Positions 51,235-61,599 of a stretch of DNA of 64,000 bases are shown in pieces (position 1 is the first letter of the stretch; each line of letters starts with the position of its first letter). The DNA comes from Clostridium sp. OM02-18AC (lineage in GTDB: Bacteria; Bacillota; Clostridia; Lachnospirales; Lachnospiraceae), in the NCBI RefSeq assembly GCF_003481825.1, contig NZ_QULW01000003.1, positions 62,767 to 126,766 on the forward strand. Direction: 5' to 3'. The translations under genes and the position numbers were made by a program. The notes under the pieces are model-generated. The model was not told where the DNA came from and ran no database searches. It saw only the letters and a list, made by a program, of their open reading frames with translations.

Positions 51235-53589
51235 TTAAGCCTGATATCTGTTTTTTGTCTTTCTCATTTCCATACAATTTTTTAGACCGATATAGCGAAA
51301 TGCTATCCGTTTTTTCAGTCCCATCTGTTTTTTACTATGCCGGATTGCAAGAAGGAAACAATGTAAAAATCTTAGTTCATGGGGTTCCAACGTACCCTCC
51401 CCATAAATGCTTTTTTCCAGTACACCGTTTACACGGGTGTAAAACCCATCTGGAATATCTGGTAAAACCCCTTGGATTGCCTTCTCTGTTTGTTCCGTAT
51501 TCCATCCCGGCCGTACATCAATTCCACAGACCATCAGATTGTTTGAGATCTGGCCTGTCAGAAATTCTGCGCAATCTCCAGAACCATATTGCAAAACAGA
51601 CTGCATTTTACGTTCATACCAAATTCTGGAACATTCCAGAAGTATAAAAAGAAGTTCCGCGAAACACAGCAGTACGAACGTAATGTCAAGAAGCGTATCC
51701 AGGAATACAACCGTTTCCGGTTTTGGATCGGCTTTCGTGTTTCCATCTTGGGGTACATTGCCAGTCACATTTTCTGCTTCCTCTCCCTGATCTTCCAGGG
51801 CAGCAGTTCTTCTGATATTCTGCGGAAGCTCTGCCATACGAAGCAATGCATATGTATTGTAATAAAAACCTGGCGTAAAATCAACCGGAATCCATCCCAT
51901 TCCATCCATATAAATTTCTGTCCAAGCGTGTGCATCGCTTTCTTTCAGGGAAACTGTCCCGTTTTTTGATGCTGCGATCTGGTTTGCGCCCAGATAATAC
52001 CCTTCCGCATAACGCGCCGGAATTCCAAACTTCCGGAAAGTCAGGACACCCGCGGAAGCGTAATAGGCTGAATTGCCATAAATATTTCCCTCCAGGAAAT
52101 GGGAAAGCAGATCGGTATGTTCTCGCGTTTCCAGTTCTTTTCGGTAATAAAACCGTTTTTCCATTACAGACCGGATTTCCTGTGTAACCTTATAAATTCC
52201 TTCTATTTTCGCATCCCGTTCTTCTATAGAAGAAAACAGATCATTCAGAACCGGCTGCAATGTCTCCGGAATCTGAAGATACTGGTCATAGACGAAATCC
52301 CGGTAAACTGATTCTCCCTGCAGATATTCTTTCTGCTGATCATTTTGCGGTTCATAGACCCAGGAAGACAGCTGGCTCAATTCACCGGGCAGATCCGCAG
52401 AACGCTCCGAATAGCTGTAAACCCAATTACCAAACAATGCAGAGGAACGGTATCCATGATCCCTTACGGATTTCATCTTAACGCCCTTGGGCGTATCTGC
52501 AGAATATACCGTATAGATATATTTCCGGTTTGCCCCTTTGTTGTTTATGGTAATGTGATTTTCAGGAAGCTGATCCAGATTTTCTTCATTTACTGCCTGA
52601 TATGCTGCATACTGCGCATTGACATCGAATGCCTGCTTTGAGATCCAATCCAGAAAGCCCCATCGCTCTCCGCCGTAAACCGCTTTCGTGAAAGGCTGCC
52701 ACTGGTCATTCTGAAAATTTGCTCCTGTAAAGCCACGCAGATAGAGCGGCTTTACCTGTTCAGTCGTTACAAGCAGTGTTTCGCGCTCTCCGGACTGCAT
52801 CTGGTCAGCTTTTTTCAGATTTCCTTCCGGGAGGGAATCTTTCCCGTAACGCAGGGTATTCCATGTCTGCGCCGTATCCTTTTTGAGCTGAACCAACACG
52901 TCCAGTTTCCGATTCCCATTTATAAATGCACTAAGCAAGAAAAGAACTCCCAGCGCGAGGAACCAGATAATCCTGCGTTTCCTGGATGCCGAATGAAAAA
53001 ACAGCAGCCACGCTCCCAAAACACAGGCAAGAAACAAGGCACTGCCAACCGGAGATGAATATTTTAACATGATCCACGGAAGCATTCCAAAAATAATGAA
53101 TAAAATCATGCGTACAAATGCCTTTTTGCGAATGAAATACCAGAATAATGCATTCAGCAAAAGAAGCAGCACGGCCAAAAAAGCAAGCAGATCTTTTTCT
53201 GTTCCTCCCCTGCTTCCCATAACCGGAATCCCATCCTGATAAAAGAAATTCCAGGCACTAATCAGATAATTCAAAAACATTTGACCGCCAAAGAACAGCC
53301 TGGCCGGTCCGTAAAAAGCAACGCAGATTCCTGCAAACATGAGCGGGAAACAAAATCCCCACTTCCTGAGTTTGGGGACTGCACCACAAAACATGGTTCC
53401 TCCGATCACGGACAGTGCAGGTAAAAACAGCAAAGAAAGCTCATCTGCCAGACGCAGCGAGGTAAGTTTTGCGATGGAAGCAACCATACCGATGGAATAC
53501 AGCATGCAAAAAACCGGAATTCCAGCGAAATCCGGTCGTACACTTTCCTGCGCAATATATCTGTCTCGTTCTCTTTTTTCCATCATCAT
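51235..53589 (-). CDS. Transglutaminase-like membrane protein (TgpA type) with Cys replaced by Ser
   Basis: The 784-residue protein has about six to eight N-terminal membrane helices (residues about 20-210), a large extracellular region, a transglutaminase-core-like domain (about 475-590), and another membrane helix near 655-675 with a cytoplasmic tail. The core keeps His in SDAHAWTEIYMDGMGW and Asp in PVDFTPGF. The usual Cys position in GxCxxFAxA reads GNSAYYASAG, so the nucleophile appears to be Ser. It is the third member of a MoxR-DUF58-TgpA cluster, which in other bacteria handles envelope proteins or peptidoglycan-related processing. Three consecutive ATGs follow AAGGAAAAC. Confidence 0.85.
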   Translation of the reverse strand: MMMEKRERDRYIAQESVRPDFAGIPVFCMLYSIGMVASIAKLTSLRLADELSLLFLPALSVIGGTMFCGAVPKLRKWGFCFPLMFAGICVAFYGPARLFFGGQMFLNYLISAWNFFYQDGIPVMGSRGGTEKDLLAFLAVLLLLLNALFWYFIRKKAFVRMILFIIFGMLPWIMLKYSSPVGSALFLACVLGAWLLFFHSASRKRRIIWFLALGVLFLLSAFINGNRKLDVLVQLKKDTAQTWNTLRYGKDSLPEGNLKKADQMQSGERETLLVTTEQVKPLYLRGFTGANFQNDQWQPFTKAVYGGERWGFLDWISKQAFDVNAQYAAYQAVNEENLDQLPENHITINNKGANRKYIYTVYSADTPKGVKMKSVRDHGYRSSALFGNWVYSYSERSADLPGELSQLSSWVYEPQNDQQKEYLQGESVYRDFVYDQYLQIPETLQPVLNDLFSSIEERDAKIEGIYKVTQEIRSVMEKRFYYRKELETREHTDLLSHFLEGNIYGNSAYYASAGVLTFRKFGIPARYAEGYYLGANQIAASKNGTVSLKESDAHAWTEIYMDGMGWIPVDFTPGFYYNTYALLRMAELPQNIRRTAALEDQGEEAENVTGNVPQDGNTKADPKPETVVFLDTLLDITFVLLCFAELLFILLECSRIWYERKMQSVLQYGSGDCAEFLTGQISNNLMVCGIDVRPGWNTEQTEKAIQGVLPDIPDGFYTRVNGVLEKSIYGEGTLEPHELRFLHCFLLAIRHSKKQMGLKKRIAFRYIGLKNCMEMRKTKNRYQA

Positions 53590-53653
53590 TGTTTTCCTTT
53601 TTATCGTTGTTCCATCGTAACGGATTCGTATTTTCACAGGCGCGTTTTCCAGC

Positions 53654-54823
53654 TTAAATTGAGATCGTCTGAATCCCGGAATGCAGACTGCTTTGTGGGA
53701 TTTCCATAAACATGCCGCGTCCACGGCTGGTCGCCTGTGTTTCTGTTCCGTCATCCACAACGCAGATTGCAGTAACCGAAAGATCGGAAGGAAGCATATG
53801 GATTTCTTCCGGGAATTGTCCGGCTGTAATATAAATCATATGACGGCAAGTCTGATATATCCGTTCTGCCAGAAAGAACTGAAGTCCCTCCCCGGAAACT
53901 TCTTCCAGGGTAAGTCCCATCCAGATCTCGGTTGTCTTCGTGTGTTCTGCCAGTTCTGTAATCTGGTAAAAATAAGGTTTTTGACCTGCCATCATCCCAA
54001 TATAGTGTAAAATACCAAGTCGCATCAGCTTTTCACTGAAATCCAGGGCAAGGCTGACTGCAGTCGACAAGAGTTTTTCCTGACAAAGATCTGTCCCTGC
54101 AAAAAGACCTGCATCCAAAAGAATCATCGTACTGTAGTGAGATGTATCGCTCGACTCCTTCACCAGGAGCTGATCCAGTTTTCCGGACAATTTCCAATGA
54201 ATGGAACGCACATCGTCCCCGGTCCGGTATTCCCGGAGTTCAAATACTTCTGATGGATCCCCGCCTTTGCGGTTGACCGTCTGCTGCTCTCCTTCCTTAA
54301 ACCCTGACAGGAAGGATTCTGCAGAAACCTGAAACGGAAGCGGTTCCGGAAATACGGTAATCCGAAGAGGTTTCGGTGCTGCAGCCGGGAGCGTATTCAA
54401 TCCCAGGATGTCACAGCAGCAGATCTCCTTCAGGCAGATCACAGTTTCTCCACAGCCATCCGGTGTATATGGGATGTAAAGCACATGTTTTCTTTTGGAA
54501 AAGCTGACAGCCACAGGAAATGCCTGGGACCTCTGAAATAGCTGATTCTTTACTTCCATAACTCCGCTTAAAATTCCGACCGCAATCCAACGTGGACCGG
54601 CAAATCGGATTTCAATGGAAATCCCCTGTCCCGCCACACAGGCTGCCCTGGAATACAAAGAGATGTTTAACTTTTTTACTTCCTGCCGCAGCATATAACG
54701 CAGGCAGAACGGAACTGCTGCTTCCAACAGCAAAAAGCCAAGTACATAGGTCTTCGCTGACCAAAGAAGCATCACCGCTGTAAAAAGCATTACCGCGCTG
54801 TAAAGACCACGGACTTTAGTCAC
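53654..54823 (-). CDS. DUF58 domain membrane-associated protein
   Basis: The 389-residue protein has two N-terminal hydrophobic segments (about 8-45), a beta-rich middle, and the DUF58 core with GDPSEVFELREYRTGDDVRS then IHWKLSGKLDQLLVKE near residue 205. A von Willebrand-A-like C-terminal domain (STMILLDAG) follows. DUF58 proteins pair with MoxR ATPases and TgpA-like proteins. It starts with GTG, whose GTGA overlaps the moxR stop, so translation is coupled. Function is inferred from cluster context only. Confidence 0.88.
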   Translation of the reverse strand: MTKVRGLYSAVMLFTAVMLLWSAKTYVLGFLLLEAAVPFCLRYMLRQEVKKLNISLYSRAACVAGQGISIEIRFAGPRWIAVGILSGVMEVKNQLFQRSQAFPVAVSFSKRKHVLYIPYTPDGCGETVICLKEICCCDILGLNTLPAAAPKPLRITVFPEPLPFQVSAESFLSGFKEGEQQTVNRKGGDPSEVFELREYRTGDDVRSIHWKLSGKLDQLLVKESSDTSHYSTMILLDAGLFAGTDLCQEKLLSTAVSLALDFSEKLMRLGILHYIGMMAGQKPYFYQITELAEHTKTTEIWMGLTLEEVSGEGLQFFLAERIYQTCRHMIYITAGQFPEEIHMLPSDLSVTAICVVDDGTETQATSRGRGMFMEIPQSSLHSGIQTISI

Positions 54824-55769
54824 GCTTCCACCCCCTGGTCATAGACGGAGTCTTCACTTCCGCAAGGATCCGTCTGAGAATCTCGGTTTCCGAAATTCCC
54901 TCAACCCTGGCCTGTGGTTTTAAAATCAGACGGTGCGCACAGACATCCACAAAAACAGCCTGAACATCCTCCGGTATCACATATCCGCGCTCCGCAAGGA
55001 CTGCATGGGCTTTTGCCATCTGTGTCAGAGCCAGAACACCTCGCGGACTGACCCCAAGTTCCACAAGCGGATGCTCCCTGGTTGCCTCGCAAAGACGGAT
55101 CAGATAATACAATACCTCATCCCGGATCTGCAAAGAGGAAAGATAATTTCGGATATCCAGAATACTCTCTGCCGTAGCTGCAATCTTGATCTCGTTGATT
55201 GGGTTTGCATACCGTCTTGCTTTCAGAATGCGTACCTGATCTTCCGCAGTCGGATAGCCAATGGAAAGGCGAACCATAAAACGGTCAAGCTGAGACTCGG
55301 GAAGCGCTTGTGTGCCGGCTGCACCTACCGGGTTCTGGGTCGCAATGCAGATGAACGGATTTGGAAGCGGATAGGTCACACCATCTACCGTTACGCTGCC
55401 CTCCTCCATGGCTTCCAGAAGTGCCGACTGGGTCTTTGGAGAAGTACGGTTGATCTCATCTGCCAAAAGCAGGTTACAGGCCACCGCTCCTTCATGATAC
55501 TCGAAGCTGTCTTTCTGCCGGTTGTAAGTCGTAAATCCCGTGATATCGGACGGCAGCGTATCGGTCGTAAACTGGATACGTTTGTAGGACAGATCCAGAA
55601 CATGGGAGAATGCCAGGGTCAGAGTCGTTTTTCCTACGCCCGGACAGTCCTCCAAAAGGATATGTCCACCTGCGTAAATCGTCATGAGCACCCGGCGGAT
55701 GATCTCATCCTTACCCATGAAGGCTTTTTTCACTTCTTCAATGATGTGTTCGGATTGTTCCAGTATCAT
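54816..55769 (-). CDS. MoxR family AAA+ ATPase
   Basis: The 317-residue AAA+ protein has Walker A EDCPGVGKTTLTLAFSHV near residue 40, the MoxR block RIQFTTDTLPSDITGFTTYN near residue 65, and Walker B LLLADEINRTSPKTQSALLE near residue 100. Sensor 1 follows in ICIATQNPVGAAGTQALPES, with a C-terminal AAA lid. MoxR ATPases act as chaperones that mature or remodel partner proteins, here presumably the DUF58 and transglutaminase-like products. The ATG at 55769 follows AAGGGG. It starts 34 bases after the leucine-rich-repeat gene. Confidence 0.95.
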   Translation of the reverse strand: MILEQSEHIIEEVKKAFMGKDEIIRRVLMTIYAGGHILLEDCPGVGKTTLTLAFSHVLDLSYKRIQFTTDTLPSDITGFTTYNRQKDSFEYHEGAVACNLLLADEINRTSPKTQSALLEAMEEGSVTVDGVTYPLPNPFICIATQNPVGAAGTQALPESQLDRFMVRLSIGYPTAEDQVRILKARRYANPINEIKIAATAESILDIRNYLSSLQIRDEVLYYLIRLCEATREHPLVELGVSPRGVLALTQMAKAHAVLAERGYVIPEDVQAVFVDVCAHRLILKPQARVEGISETEILRRILAEVKTPSMTRGWKRD

Positions 55770-55803
55770 GTGTGTTTCCCCTTGTAAAATATTTTTTTTG
55801 GCA

Positions 55804-58800
55804 TTACGATTCTGCGGTATCCTCACCAGAATTTATTTCCAACGAGTTTGATCCTTCATCAGCATCTTCTTTTCCATTTTCTTTATCACTTTCACTCATA
55901 TGGTCATTTTTCATGGAATCAGATTTCTCATTCGTCTCATCATCCCAAATTTCATCTTCATCCAATATTTCATCTGCATATACAGCATCTGATGGAGTGC
56001 TAATTCCAAATTGATTCCACTCGCTATCACTTTCCGATATATAATCTTCCATATTGGGCTCCATACTGGATGGTTCTTCCGGAGCTGGAAAGCCAAGAAG
56101 ATTACAGACCATAGTATCTCCCTGGTATAGCTTCCATTCCATCCTGTATTTTGCTAAATCATCGATATATAACATAAAGGCATCGCTAAAGGGGTCTCCA
56201 GGCCAACTCCATATTTTTTCCCACATACAGTCTTCCAGAATTTTATCCTCCATGGTATCTGGAGCATAACCAATCAGATAGTATTTCCATATATCGCGAT
56301 AATTCTCTCTGTACGTTACCGATAATTCCAGCTGAGATTCCCTCTCTTCAAAGCCAAACGTATACGGACTTCCTGGTTTATGCGTAGCTAATATCGGAGC
56401 ATTCTTTCCTTCAAAAGAGATTTTCTCAAGCCCATCGCAGCCCAAAAATGCATCCGCTCCGATCGATTGCATAGCGTTTGAGAATATCAGACTGCCACTT
56501 AGAGAAGAATATGCAAATGCATACTTGCCAATATAACGAATCGTCCCTGTTACATCTTCAGAAATATTCAATTCGCCAGCATTGCAGCCATTCAATGCAT
56601 CCGAGACAATCTCTACAATAGGATAGGACTGACTTAATTCTGGATTTTCAATCTCGCCTGAAACATTTGAAGTTGCCACCAGGAGAATGCTGTATGGCGG
56701 AGTAAGTGCTTCCACGGGCTTATCTTCGTGATCTGGATCATCTTCCACATCACCATCTTTAATTTCCTCATCTTCGTTCTCCACCTCGATCTCATCCAAT
56801 TCCAAGGCAGCCATGACACTCCCTTTATTTTTAGAGAAATTCAGATTCTGTAAGTTTTCCTCTCCTGATTGTGATTCTTCATTTTGCTGATATAAACCAT
56901 ATACAAAATAACCTGTCTCTCCAGCTACTGCAACATAAACATCTCCGCCATACTGAAGCAGCGGTTTACGCCCTTCACCATAAAACATCAGACAATTTTT
57001 CGGTACATAGCAAGTACGACCCACCACGGTATCACCTGTTGTCAGAACAATTTCCTCCGTCTCAAAAGCAATCATCTTCAGCATTTGCAGATTTTCAAAA
57101 GCATAATCCCCAATATAAAGGGAATCCGTTGTATGAAAAATAATCACTTCCAACCCGCGGCAATGTGTAAATGCCTCTTCTCCAACTTCTGTAACACTTG
57201 TCGGTATTTCCAAAATTTTAATATCAAAACTAAAATCAAACGCACGTGCTCCAATTCTGGTCCATTCTTTTTCTTCTCGTATACGATTATTCATTTCATC
57301 AAAAGAAGAAATGTCGGAATTTGCATGCAACAGGGTGGCTCCGTCTCCAGATGCTTCTATCCAGGTAACTCCCTCCTTCTCCCGATAAGAAAAGCCTTCC
57401 AGAACAAGTGTATTCAAGGTGTCTTCGTCAAGTACATCCATCCATTTTGCAATATAAGCTTCTCTTTGATTTTCTGGCACCCAAATACGCAAACCACCTG
57501 ATTCCTCTTCCATAATGTCTGTATCATCTGCCTCTTCCTGTATTTCAGGATTTTCTTCCAAATTTTCAGAGACATCAAATGTTCCTTTGCAGATATCTGG
57601 GATTTTCTCATTTCTGCCATAGAAATAAATGCGCTCAATGCCGGAAGCACTTAAACTTTCTGTATCCAATTTTTCCACAGTCTCAGGGATAAGGACACTA
57701 TCAACGTGCTCCGCCTGTTCAAAGGCCTTCGCGGCAATTTCTGTCACATAATCTGGAACAACATAAAGTCCATAACAGGATGTATTGGCCTGACGTAAAA
57801 CAGAACCATCTCTCGAAAAAAGGCCATCTTCCGTTATCGTATAATCGGTATCCTCCCCTTCTTTTGTTTCGAATATAACATTTTCAGGCAATTTGTTTCC
57901 CCAAGCTTTGATATAATTTACATAGCTTCCTGACGGGATGCAGATGCTTGCTTCATTCAGCATCGTCACATCCATTTCCGGTGGAGCCATAGAATGAAGA
58001 ACAATTTTTTTCAACTGATTGTTATAAGGAATCGCAATGCGTCCTATTTCTTCCGGTACATCCAATTCTTCTTTTTCCAGAGGGATCCCGACAATTTCCT
58101 GTCGGCTGTCATCATACAACACATCATCTTCCGTGTGAAAAACTTGATTGTATTCAGAAACCTTATAGGCTTTTAAAACTCTCGGGATTGTAAAAAAGTT
58201 CTGAACGCTTTCCGGTATAGATAGCGATTCGATATTTTCTGAAAAAGCACACTGGACATCCTGGATTCCTTCTGGGATCACGACCTGTTTCTCGTCTGTC
58301 TGAAATTGTGTCAACACCTGTCGAAAATATTCTTTTTGGTCCTGATCTTTGCCATGATGAAGTTCAACCGTACATCCATCTGGAACCGGAATGCGCTTAA
58401 GTGGATATAAAATGTATCTGCCGCCTTGTTCTGGCGTAAATATGTTTCCTCGAAGCAACTCACCATCTGGTTTCAGCGACCAACCTGGGAATAGTTTCGA
58501 TACTACCAGTGAATCAGAACCTTCATCAGATTTTGTCCATTCCGGATTTTTCTGAAAAAGCTTTAACGTTGCTTCAGAAAGAGACGCTGAATCTCCCTCA
58601 TCCAGATATCCTGACATCAGCTCCTCTGCCTGACCAGTAGAATCTTCGGCATTCATTACTACATACTTTGCAAATTTGATATTATTAAACGTTACCTGTT
58701 CTTCCTGCCATTCACATTCTGCATTTGGTCGATAATAAAACGTAACAGTGAGACCACGCTCCGCATACCGTGGGAACTCTCCAACGCGAAAGCAATCATC

Positions 58801-59850
58801 ATATTTCACGATACGATACTGCCTTACTGGTGTTGGATTTCCATCTTCGTAAACTCTCATAAAAAATAAAGCAGAGTATAATAATTTCCAGTCCGTTAAC
58901 ACAGCACCTTCATATAAATAATTCTGTGAGTTTTCACTTGCACTTAATATGTCTGTTACAAAAAGCTCTACTGTGTACTTTTCTGATAATCCTTTTTCTG
59001 GGAAATTGGGATAAAGTGGATTAATGCCATCAAAGCTTGGACCCTGTGGCAAATCGGGTTTTTGGGAACCGTCTGGATAATCTGGATCATAAACCGACTG
59101 TCCGGGTTTGGGAGGTTCTGTCGGAATCTCAGGTTTTGACGGCGTTACCTCGCCCGGTTGATTCGGTTCTGATGGCTGTTCCGGGTTTATTGTCCCGCTG
59201 CCGCCTGTGTTTCCGCTGCCTCCATTTCCACCAGAAAAGTCAGAACTTCCACCAGAGAAATTTCCTGTTCCTGGTATTTCGCCAGCTCCGCTTCCTGCCT
59301 GTGTACCGCCACTAACCAGTCCCTGACCGCCGGTGTGAATGGTTTCATGGTCCGTACTGTTTTCATCAGCTAGAAGAACCGAATCTCCAGACAAACTGTT
59401 CGGCGGCATGATGGCAGCATGATTCTCCTCTGCCGGAGCAATCACCACATTCTGCAGTTCCTCCGAATACACATTTGGATCCTCTGCGTCCATCTCAAAC
59501 GATGCACGATCATCGTTTCCTTTTCCGATTTCATCCTCCGCGCGGTTATCCTTCTGCAGCTGCTCATTTTCCCCAGAATCAGAATTCTGATTCTGTCCTT
59601 TGAATTCGTCCTGATCCGGGAATGAAATCTGGTTGCCATGCAGTGCCTGGCTATTCGCAAATAATTCCGGGCGAAATACATTGCCGTCTTTAAATCCGTT
59701 CCAGACTGCCTGTCCTCCAACCGACAAAATGGCAATCGAAGCGGCACCTGCAGCCAGTTTTCCTGCCAGTGCGAATTTCCCTGCCAATGCAGGACTTTTA
59801 TTTTGTTTCATCAGGCGAAGGATTTCCTGCCATTTGCCCTCTTTTTTCAT
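55804..59850 (-). CDS. Large acidic leucine-rich-repeat membrane protein
   Basis: The 1348-residue protein has a short basic cytoplasmic start, one membrane helix (about 30-52) and a long acidic stretch. A Gly/Ser then Pro-rich spacer (about 190-270, repeats such as NQPGEVTPSKPEIPTEPPKP) follows. BspA/LRR_5-type repeats then appear in several blocks (SLSIPESVQNFF, VLIPETVEKLDTESLSASG, ILEIPTSVTEVGEEAFTHC, LIFSNAMQSIGADAFLGC). The C-terminus is extremely acidic. No LPxTG anchor is present, so it is held by its N-terminal helix with the repeats outside. It starts five bases after the hybrid kinase gene, implying joint action. The binding partner is unknown. Confidence 0.85.
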   Translation of the reverse strand: MKKEGKWQEILRLMKQNKSPALAGKFALAGKLAAGAASIAILSVGGQAVWNGFKDGNVFRPELFANSQALHGNQISFPDQDEFKGQNQNSDSGENEQLQKDNRAEDEIGKGNDDRASFEMDAEDPNVYSEELQNVVIAPAEENHAAIMPPNSLSGDSVLLADENSTDHETIHTGGQGLVSGGTQAGSGAGEIPGTGNFSGGSSDFSGGNGGSGNTGGSGTINPEQPSEPNQPGEVTPSKPEIPTEPPKPGQSVYDPDYPDGSQKPDLPQGPSFDGINPLYPNFPEKGLSEKYTVELFVTDILSASENSQNYLYEGAVLTDWKLLYSALFFMRVYEDGNPTPVRQYRIVKYDDCFRVGEFPRYAERGLTVTFYYRPNAECEWQEEQVTFNNIKFAKYVVMNAEDSTGQAEELMSGYLDEGDSASLSEATLKLFQKNPEWTKSDEGSDSLVVSKLFPGWSLKPDGELLRGNIFTPEQGGRYILYPLKRIPVPDGCTVELHHGKDQDQKEYFRQVLTQFQTDEKQVVIPEGIQDVQCAFSENIESLSIPESVQNFFTIPRVLKAYKVSEYNQVFHTEDDVLYDDSRQEIVGIPLEKEELDVPEEIGRIAIPYNNQLKKIVLHSMAPPEMDVTMLNEASICIPSGSYVNYIKAWGNKLPENVIFETKEGEDTDYTITEDGLFSRDGSVLRQANTSCYGLYVVPDYVTEIAAKAFEQAEHVDSVLIPETVEKLDTESLSASGIERIYFYGRNEKIPDICKGTFDVSENLEENPEIQEEADDTDIMEEESGGLRIWVPENQREAYIAKWMDVLDEDTLNTLVLEGFSYREKEGVTWIEASGDGATLLHANSDISSFDEMNNRIREEKEWTRIGARAFDFSFDIKILEIPTSVTEVGEEAFTHCRGLEVIIFHTTDSLYIGDYAFENLQMLKMIAFETEEIVLTTGDTVVGRTCYVPKNCLMFYGEGRKPLLQYGGDVYVAVAGETGYFVYGLYQQNEESQSGEENLQNLNFSKNKGSVMAALELDEIEVENEDEEIKDGDVEDDPDHEDKPVEALTPPYSILLVATSNVSGEIENPELSQSYPIVEIVSDALNGCNAGELNISEDVTGTIRYIGKYAFAYSSLSGSLIFSNAMQSIGADAFLGCDGLEKISFEGKNAPILATHKPGSPYTFGFEERESQLELSVTYRENYRDIWKYYLIGYAPDTMEDKILEDCMWEKIWSWPGDPFSDAFMLYIDDLAKYRMEWKLYQGDTMVCNLLGFPAPEEPSSMEPNMEDYISESDSEWNQFGISTPSDAVYADEILDEDEIWDDETNEKSDSMKNDHMSESDKENGKEDADEGSNSLEINSGEDTAES

Positions 59851-59855
59851 TCGAA

Positions 59856-61544
59856 TTACCTTCTTCTTAAATAATTTCCAATTTCAATCCGCATTTTTTC
59901 GAAATCAATCGGTTTGGAGAAATGTCCGTTCATGCCGCTTTCCAGGGAACGTCTCTGGTCTTCCACGAATGCATCAGCAGACAAGGCAAAAATCGGTATC
60001 GTCTGTGCATCCGGGCGGTTCATTGCACGGATCTGTCTTGCTGCAGTGCGACCATCTACAAGCGGCATCTGGATATCCATTAAAATGAAATTGTAAGTAC
60101 CTTCCGGTTTTTCTGCAAACATTTCCTGCACAACCTGACCATTTTCTGCAACATCGACCGTTGCACCGGCTTCTTCCAGAATACTGACAGCGATCTCAGC
60201 GTTTATTTCATTGTCTTCTGCCATCAGAATATGGCAGCCGGCATACGTAAATTCGGCATCAGGCTCCATTGTTTTCTCGTCGGAATCCAATGCTGCTTCT
60301 TCTTCCGAAGCAATCGGAAGTGTTAAATAAACGGTAAAATCAGAGCCTTTTCCAGGCATACTTTCCACTACAATTTCTCCGCCCATCAGACGAACCAGAT
60401 TATCGGTGATTGCCATTCCAAGACCGGAACCACCATGCTGTTTGGCCGTGTCTGCACTTTCCTGTTCAAACGGAAGGAAGATGCGGTTTAGAAAATTCGG
60501 ATCCATTCCGGCACCGGTATCGTGTACCCGGATCATGATGCTTACTTTGTCGGCTTCGCGCAAAAGCTGCCGGAAGATTACTTTAATCTCACCCTGACTG
60601 GTGAATTTCTGTGCATTGGATAAAAAGTTTACCAGCACCTGGGAAAGACGAAGCTCGTCTCCAATGACATAACGCACATCAAAATCCTGCATTTCAACAG
60701 AAAACGCAATGCCTTTCGCTTCCACATTTTTCTGGAACAGATCGCGCAGCTTTTCCGCCAGTGCTGTTAAATCTATCGGCTTCTGCGCCAACTCTACTTT
60801 TCCAGCCTCGATTCTGGACATGTCCAAGATGTCGTTTAATACAGACAGAAGGTAAGCAGACAGATTTTCTGCTTTACTGATATAACTTTCTGCCACATGA
60901 CCATGAAGCTGTGCGTGTGCCAGAGTCAGCATACCAATAATACCGTTCATCGGAGTACGGATCTCATGGGACATCTTTGAGAGGAACGCCGTTTTGGAAC
61001 GGCTTGACTCTGCCGCATCGTTTAAGCGTTCGGTCAGTTCTGCTTTCTCTTCCCGTTCTTTTGTGATATCCGTAAACTGAAACAGATCATACAAGCCGTC
61101 TTCACTCCGTTTCACGGAAAGCCGGTACCAGTTTGGGGTTTCAGAAAGGGCGAGTTCCTGTTCATAAACGCCGTTCCCATCCCATTGCTGATATTGTTTC
61201 CAGAATTTTCTCCCCTGTTCTTTTACCAGACGATTCGAAAAGGATAAAAGATCCGTCTGGAACTGCGTGGCTGATAATCCAAACAATTCAGAAAAAGCGT
61301 TCGTCTGATATACCGGATTCTGATCCTTTCTCCTAAACAAAAACTGCGGTGTCTGTAATTCCGTAAAATACATCTGGTAAAACAGATTCCTGTTTTTGCT
61401 TTTTTCTGCAAGATTTTGTTTTTTTCGTTTCAGACGAATCTGCCATAATAATAACTGAAACGCAAAAAAGAGCTCCAAAAGAAGGAGCACTGCCTGAATA
61501 TGGTATGTTCCAGGCAATTGAAAAAACGATACCATCGCCGACAT
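59856..61544 (-). CDS. PAS-containing hybrid histidine kinase with receiver domain
   Basis: The 562-residue protein has one N-terminal membrane helix (about 16-34), a PAS-like domain (about 60-160), HisKA with His193 in FLSKMSHEIRTPMNGIIGM, a HATPase domain with NFLSNAQKFT and HGGSGLGMAI, and a C-terminal receiver with Asp490 in FILMDIQMPLVDG. No separate response regulator is adjacent. Output may pass through a histidine phosphotransfer protein elsewhere, or to partners encoded in this cluster. GGAAGGAG precedes the ATG. It heads the run toward the LRR protein, MoxR, DUF58 and luxS genes. Confidence 0.93.
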   Translation of the reverse strand: MSAMVSFFQLPGTYHIQAVLLLLELFFAFQLLLWQIRLKRKKQNLAEKSKNRNLFYQMYFTELQTPQFLFRRKDQNPVYQTNAFSELFGLSATQFQTDLLSFSNRLVKEQGRKFWKQYQQWDGNGVYEQELALSETPNWYRLSVKRSEDGLYDLFQFTDITKEREEKAELTERLNDAAESSRSKTAFLSKMSHEIRTPMNGIIGMLTLAHAQLHGHVAESYISKAENLSAYLLSVLNDILDMSRIEAGKVELAQKPIDLTALAEKLRDLFQKNVEAKGIAFSVEMQDFDVRYVIGDELRLSQVLVNFLSNAQKFTSQGEIKVIFRQLLREADKVSIMIRVHDTGAGMDPNFLNRIFLPFEQESADTAKQHGGSGLGMAITDNLVRLMGGEIVVESMPGKGSDFTVYLTLPIASEEEAALDSDEKTMEPDAEFTYAGCHILMAEDNEINAEIAVSILEEAGATVDVAENGQVVQEMFAEKPEGTYNFILMDIQMPLVDGRTAARQIRAMNRPDAQTIPIFALSADAFVEDQRRSLESGMNGHFSKPIDFEKMRIEIGNYLRRR

Positions 61545-61599
61545 AGTTCTCCTTCCTCAAAGCTCAGACGTATACAGTCCATTCATTAATAATACTTCT

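Noticed and set aside
54933..55787. Plus-strand open frame of 284 codons
   Set aside because: It is antisense to the MoxR ATPase gene, which has all family motifs, and it has no start signal.
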